64,000 bases of DNA from Agriotes lineatus (Eukaryota > Arthropoda > Insecta > Coleoptera > Elateridae), in contig CALNHX010002972.1 of NCBI GenBank assembly GCA_940337035.1, positions 1 to 64,000 on the forward strand, given 5' to 3'. Under the pieces are notes generated by a model that did not search any database, was not told the origin of the DNA, and saw only the letters and a program-made list of their open reading frames with translations. A program made the position numbers and the translations under genes. Positions 59,265 through 64,000 of this stretch are shown here, in pieces; positions within the stretch are counted from its first letter, which is position 1; each line of letters starts with the position of its first letter.

Positions 59265-61055
59265 GACAATTTTTCCCCAACCTTAAATCAAAATTTTTTG
59301 ACTTTTAATTGAATTTTTTTTTAATAATTATCAACTTAATATCTATCTATCTATATGATACTTTATTCCATAGGGGAATAAAAAAATCCATTATGTATCG
59401 AAAGTCAGGTAAATTTCATTTTATTTTCGCCGTTTTTCCTTCAATAGATTTACAACCCTTAGGTCGAGTCCTAAAGCTTCAAACCTACCTACCTACATCT
59501 TGTGTCATTTAAGGGAGGTCGGTTGACTTGCGGTTGCCATGTCATATTTAAGGAAGTAAGTAATTTAAAATCAATTTAGTAATTTATTTTATTAATTGGA
59601 AAACCTCAGTTTTCGCTAATGTTAATCTTACTTACCTCCCCTATACTAGAAACATACTAAGACACTATTAATGAATATAAAATGTATCTGTAGAAATAGT
59701 TGAGGTTTTATTGCTTTGCTAAGGTAGTTAGATCTACCAGAAATAAACAATTATTTAGATTTATAAATGATTTCATCCACTGTTACGTTTATTTTGACAT
59801 AAGCATATATCGTTGCTTTATTTACTAACGTTAGCTGTAATGCTCTGCCTCACCTTAGCTTTAGCTAGTACTTAATTTCTAGGCGAATTTAAAACGAATT
59901 TAGATATCTTATCATCCACCTTTAATGTTGGATTCAGATGGGGGGGGGGGGGGTACGCGGTTGTCCTGGATTCTGCCACAGCTCTTCTAGCTAGAATTAT
60001 TGTGGGGTCTCATGGGTTTGTTAGCCCTTTGAAAGAGATATTCCGAATAATTAGCACTAATAATTTACATACTCACCTGCTTGATAAGCAAAGCATATGT
60101 TGACTAATTACATTTGGCAGTTCAATATTTATATGCAGGATTGCGTTTTTCTTGATATTTTGGAGGGTAATGCTGCTACAAATTTTTGGTTTATCTAGCA
60201 AGGTTGGCAGGTCGCACTAGGCGGTGTGTATTGTCCTATAAGGGAAACACGGCTTTACAGTTCATTTCCACTAATGCATTGTATGGCGTATCCAGTAGGG
60301 TTTGCGCATAATATCTCGTATAGTCTTGACTTTTCAGACGTGTTCTGTGGGGTTTCGACGTGTTGCATCGTCTTGCTTCAAGAAAGTTGTGCATTTGGTT
60401 ACCGCGAGTGTTGGTATTACCGTTTAGTAATTTCCGTACGGCTGATCGGTTTTGTTTTGGTAACCAAAGAAAGCGGGACTAGCTAAAAACCAATCATTTT
60501 GCAATCTTCATAGACTAGCGTCTTGTCTTTAAAAAGGGATTTTGAAGATGTGATGGTTGCTGGTCTCATTTAGTTTTCCCAAATATCGTTGGTTAGCGGT
60601 GAGATCTAGAAAAACACCGTGTTAGTAGATTTATATGGAAATTGTAGCTTTTGGCGTGTCTGATTATTAAGCCGATTCACAACTAAAGTAAGTGCTCTGA
60701 GTGAACTCCGTGCCTTGAAGCTAATTGCGCTCTACTGTTACGATGCTTTTAATGTGTCGTTACTGATGAAATTTTAGCGTTTTCGTATATATGGACTTTT
60801 GATGTTAAGATTTTGGTATTTAAACTTGACGGATTTTAGTGCATTCTCATAAATGGACTTATATATGGGGGTGATGGATTTGGCCTTCTAGATTTGGATT
60901 TCAATATAAGACTATTAGATGAAAGCTTCACTACCGTAGCAGGATAAATTCTAAAGATAGCCACAATCTTGCTCTCATTTAAATAAAATATTTGCCGTAT
61001 TTCAAAGTGCATTGACGTAAATTTTTTTGAGACCGTACGATATGTTGTATTATTA
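59265..61055. other. Intron sequence with a poly-G run
   Basis: A 14-G run at about 59940-59953. The open frame at 60226-60486 has no domain. Confidence 0.45.
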
Positions 61056-61059
61056 ATTT

Positions 61060-61700
61060 ATGTGTTTTTATCTTTTTCTTCTCCTCATTAGCAGCCCCTT
61101 TTCATCCATTTCTGGACATATGCCTTCCCTTGTTCCTTGTACATTGTTCTGTGCCACTTGGTGGCAATTTGTCCCAATTTTCGATTTGATGTCGTCTATC
61201 CAACCAGTCTGTGGTCTTCCCACGCGCCTCTTATGTAGCCTTGGCCTCCATTTCATGACCCGTTTAGTCCATCTTGTGTCATTCTGTCTGGATATATGGC
61301 CTACCCAACTCCACTTAGATTGAGCAATTTTTTCTACGACATCCGTTACTTTGGTCCTTTTTCTTATTTTTTCATTCGGATATAGTTTTTAAAGTTTCTA
61401 CCCAACATTAATCTTTCTATCACTTTTTGCGTTGTCCTTAATCTATTTGCTGACTTAACAGTAAGTGTTGTTGTTTCCATTCCGTTAACCATTACTGGAA
61501 GTATACATGTATTGAAGATTTTTGTTTTAAGGTTTATGAGAACACTGGCGTTCTTTAATATGTATTAGAGCTTTCCCACTGCTGCCCAAGTCATACGTCC
61601 TCTATGGGGTATTTCGGCACTTTGATTGTCCTTGCCATCTTTCAGCTTGTGACCCAGGTACACATATTCGTCGACGTTTTCTATTTCGGTTGTGTATTTC
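61060..61700 (-). pseudogene. LINE C-terminal fragment, minus strand
   Basis: From 61680 downward: EYVYLGHKLKDGKDNQ, ILPVMVNGMETTTLTVKSAN near 61490, MLGRNF, a decayed stretch, then KWRPRLHKRRVGRPQTGWID near 61250-61200, HQVAQNNVQGTREGICPEM and MDEKG. This is the segment from the end of the palm to the C-terminus of a non-LTR reverse transcriptase. An A/G-rich GAGAAGAAAAAGATAAA tail follows at 61066-61085. Confidence 0.85.
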
Positions 61701-61704
61701 TACG

Positions 61705-64000
61705 TAGTTTTAACTCAGTGTATATGTGTGTTAAACAAATATTATTAACATTACTCTGCGAACATTACGTAATCACGTCGCGAATTTAATATTGGATTTT
61801 CCATTTATTTCCATTTAAATATCATTGATTTAATATTTAAAATCACTTTAATTCTTTCTATAATACCTCTTCAATGTAATTTGCGATTACCATATCACCA
61901 GGGAATCTTTCAACTTAGATTCGCGAGTTGCTGAACAAACAAATTGGTGGCGCCCGTATTTGGTTATTTATTTTAGTGTTAACCCACTTCCTCCTCCGGA
62001 GTGGCTTAGATGCACTGTTGAACGTCATTTGTTAAAAGACTGTTTTGGATATTTATAGCTCGCTATCCGGCTTATATTCAAGTGTTGTAAGATTATCATT
62101 ATTTTTTTTACTACTATTGCGTATTGGAGCGCTCAGCGTTGACACAACACATATTAGCTTTTACTTGCCCATTTCTTCAAGAGTTTATGCAATCAATTAT
62201 ATATCTACACATCTGCAAAAACTATGGTTTAGGTCCCCTGAAGTTAAACAGACAGGAAGAGCTTCGGTTTTGGGTTGGTTGCAGTGTAGGAACTAAAACA
62301 AGAAAATATTGTTTATACCGCTGTGTCATTTTGATAAGATCTTTTAAATTAATGGACTTCTTATAATATGGTAAAAAAATTACATGACTTTGGAAACATG
62401 TCGACCAGTGCTGTCGATTTTCCTAATATAAGATAAATCGTGTACTTTAACAGGAATTCATGGCTTAAGTATCCATTTCACAACCTTTTTGGTATTTAGT
62501 GACGTCCTTATCTGAAGATTTGGTTTTGCTTCACAGATTGATAACATTGCGTTCTTCTGTACTGAATTATTTTTATTTTATGTAGAACTGATTACCTCAC
62601 AATTTGCATTACGATAATTATTAAATAGATAGTACAATTCTTGAAAACGGTTTCTTGATCTCAATGAATTATTCCAGACAACCGGTTAGGGTGTGTATGT
62701 GAAGTCTGTAGATAATAGTGTATAATTTTTATATGTCAGAATGATATTCCTTTTCGTCAATGCAGCCTCTAAATTAGACCATATTATAAAGATTGAGATT
62801 ATTTTTTTTTACTTAGTCTTTTTGATTACTTTAAGTCAATCTAGAAATTTAAGAACGGGATAACGGGAAGAAAAGAAATGATATAAGTAATTGTAACTTA
62901 GGTCAATATAGTCTAGAATGTTGATATATACAGGGCACCCATTTTATCATTTGCCCCCTAAAGGTTTATAAATAGACAACACATCTTACAATCTTTCGTT
63001 AAATAGCCCAACCTTTGATAATTGAACAATAGTGTACTGTGAATTTAAAAACTGACATTAGTCGACGGTTGGTATATTGTTTGAAAACGATCATATTACT
63101 TTTAAATTCATCATTCGTTCAGGTCTCAGGGTAGTGTCCACCTCTGAGTCATTTTAGCAGACAATTTTTATTTTAAACCAGGTTGTACGTAGAAAGGCCA
63201 CGTATGAAAACAATAGACCTTACGAAACGTAACGTAGATACGTCTGAACATTTTCGTCCGAGCTCGTCAGGCTCTTATTTTAGCGTGTAGCACGTGGAAA
63301 TGTGCTAAATGTTTGCTTTAAATCATTTAACGCTTCAGCGTCGGGCAGCAGGTTAATTGCTTCCAGCAATTGTCACGTAGAGAGATGGCAAGCCATAGGG
63401 AAATGTGTCACGTGGGATTTCTTCTGGAAGGATGTGATCATTGTCTGCACAAGAATCTGTTTCTACGTACTTTGGACGTCGGTTTCAAGGCGTCAGTAGA
63501 ATAACGATTTGATAAAGCACCAGTAACTGCGATGGTTTGGGCATGGTTTTGAAGAACAAGCTTCACTTTATTTATCTGATATTGGCAATGAAAGTTCGGA
63601 CCAAAATATAGAGAAAGATTGACTTAAGCAAGTGTTCAAAGCATTTATCATGCATTAGCTGAAAATAGAACTGCATTTAGTAAAAAGTTTAAATTTAGTG
63701 CCTTAATAAATTGACTACATTAGCAGTTCGTTGCAAAATATTAGACCTTACATCTTTTCAACAAAGACGGTAATAGTCCCCACGCTTTGCAGCTGTTGAA
63801 GTTTGCTAGGGTTAACTGAATTCCTAACGATAAACTTAGACTCTCCGCTATAACACACGTCCAGAATAGTATAACACCTGCTATTTTAACACTTACGTAT
63901 CTTTTGTTGTCCTATCCCAGACGATTACAAGTTTGATAGGTTAGTATTCTCCTGTTGGAGATATTTTACCCCATTGCTCCATCTCGGCCTTATGTGAGAT
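61705..64000. other. AT-rich intron sequence to the window end
   Basis: Open frames at 62045-62366 and 63302-63499 have no recognisable domain. No C1B or kinase exon of the PKC gene was found here. Confidence 0.45.

Noticed and set aside
61060..61323. Plus-strand 87-codon frame with many Cys and Phe
   Set aside because: Antisense to the LINE C-terminal fragment on the minus strand.
63252..63270. CTGACGA-N8-GAAA on the minus strand as a further hammerhead
   Set aside because: The 8-nt spacer GCTCGGAC does not form a helix with a loop, and GAGC/GCTC pairing around the first box competes with it.
45603..64000. Second half of C1B or kinase exons of PKC
   Set aside because: Searched by eye for the C-x4-H-x2-C-x7-C pattern and kinase motifs such as HRDLK and DFG in frame; none found.

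Overview
The window is one stretch of a large, intron-rich, repeat-packed animal genome, almost certainly an insect. The evidence is GT-AG introns of up to 24.7 kb in a protein kinase C gene, mariner and Tc1-like transposases of insect type, non-LTR retrotransposons with (GAA)n tails, and DINE-1-like (Helentron-related) repeats. A beetle or another insect with a big genome is a reasonable guess, but the species cannot be read from the sequence. There is no bacterial or organellar gene content, no rRNA and no CRISPR.

Only one host gene is recognisable: the regulatory half of a novel-type (delta-like) protein kinase C on the + strand. Four exons (6009-6211, 20483-20598, 20647-20732, 45473-45602) join in phase. 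They encode a Ser/Thr-rich linker, the pseudosubstrate, the whole C1A zinc finger and the first half of C1B. The 5' exons (C2-like region) must lie upstream of the window. The rest of C1B and the kinase domain must lie beyond position 64000. The exons total 535 bp, under 1% of the window.

Everything else is intron filled by layered transposons. Region by region: 0.5-4.2 kb, a six-unit, ~553-bp tandem array built from a DINE-1-like element. 4.2-5.1 kb, a non-autonomous hAT with a perfect 8-bp target duplication. 9.3-10.1 kb, a decayed LINE. 10.6-15.5 kb, a dense cluster of palindromic MITE/foldback elements. 17-20.4 kb, DINE-1-like copies with a tRNA-like module around a broken mariner. 22.1-24.7 kb, a foldback element split by a LINE that has a 13-bp target duplication, followed by an element whose arms repeat a CTCGAA motif about 17 times. 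26-27.5 kb, a hAT with a transposase remnant and a MITE inside it. 27.5-28.6 kb, another DINE-like element with an 8-bp minisatellite. 29.9-33 kb, a minus-strand pseudogene of an uncharacterised arthropod multicopy protein family, interrupted by a Tc1-like transposase and a 669-bp foldback. 34.3-35.5 kb, a minus-strand LINE. 38 kb, a tRNA-derived SINE. 40-44 kb, two LINEs, the second broken by a DINE-like element and a MITE arm. 46-49 kb, a tRNA-like DINE copy, a MITE, tandem duplications and a Tc1/mariner remnant. 49.3-50.6 kb, a minus-strand LINE. 53-61.7 kb, palindromic elements, a mariner remnant and LINE fragments.

The most interesting structures are: the tandem rolling-circle-like array; three DINE-like copies carrying a tRNA-like box-B module; the CTCGAA-repeat foldback; three separate loci with the hammerhead-ribozyme-like layout CTGANGA-N20/21-GAAA; and a precise 66-nt intron inside a transposase. 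No expressed novel system is demonstrable from sequence alone.
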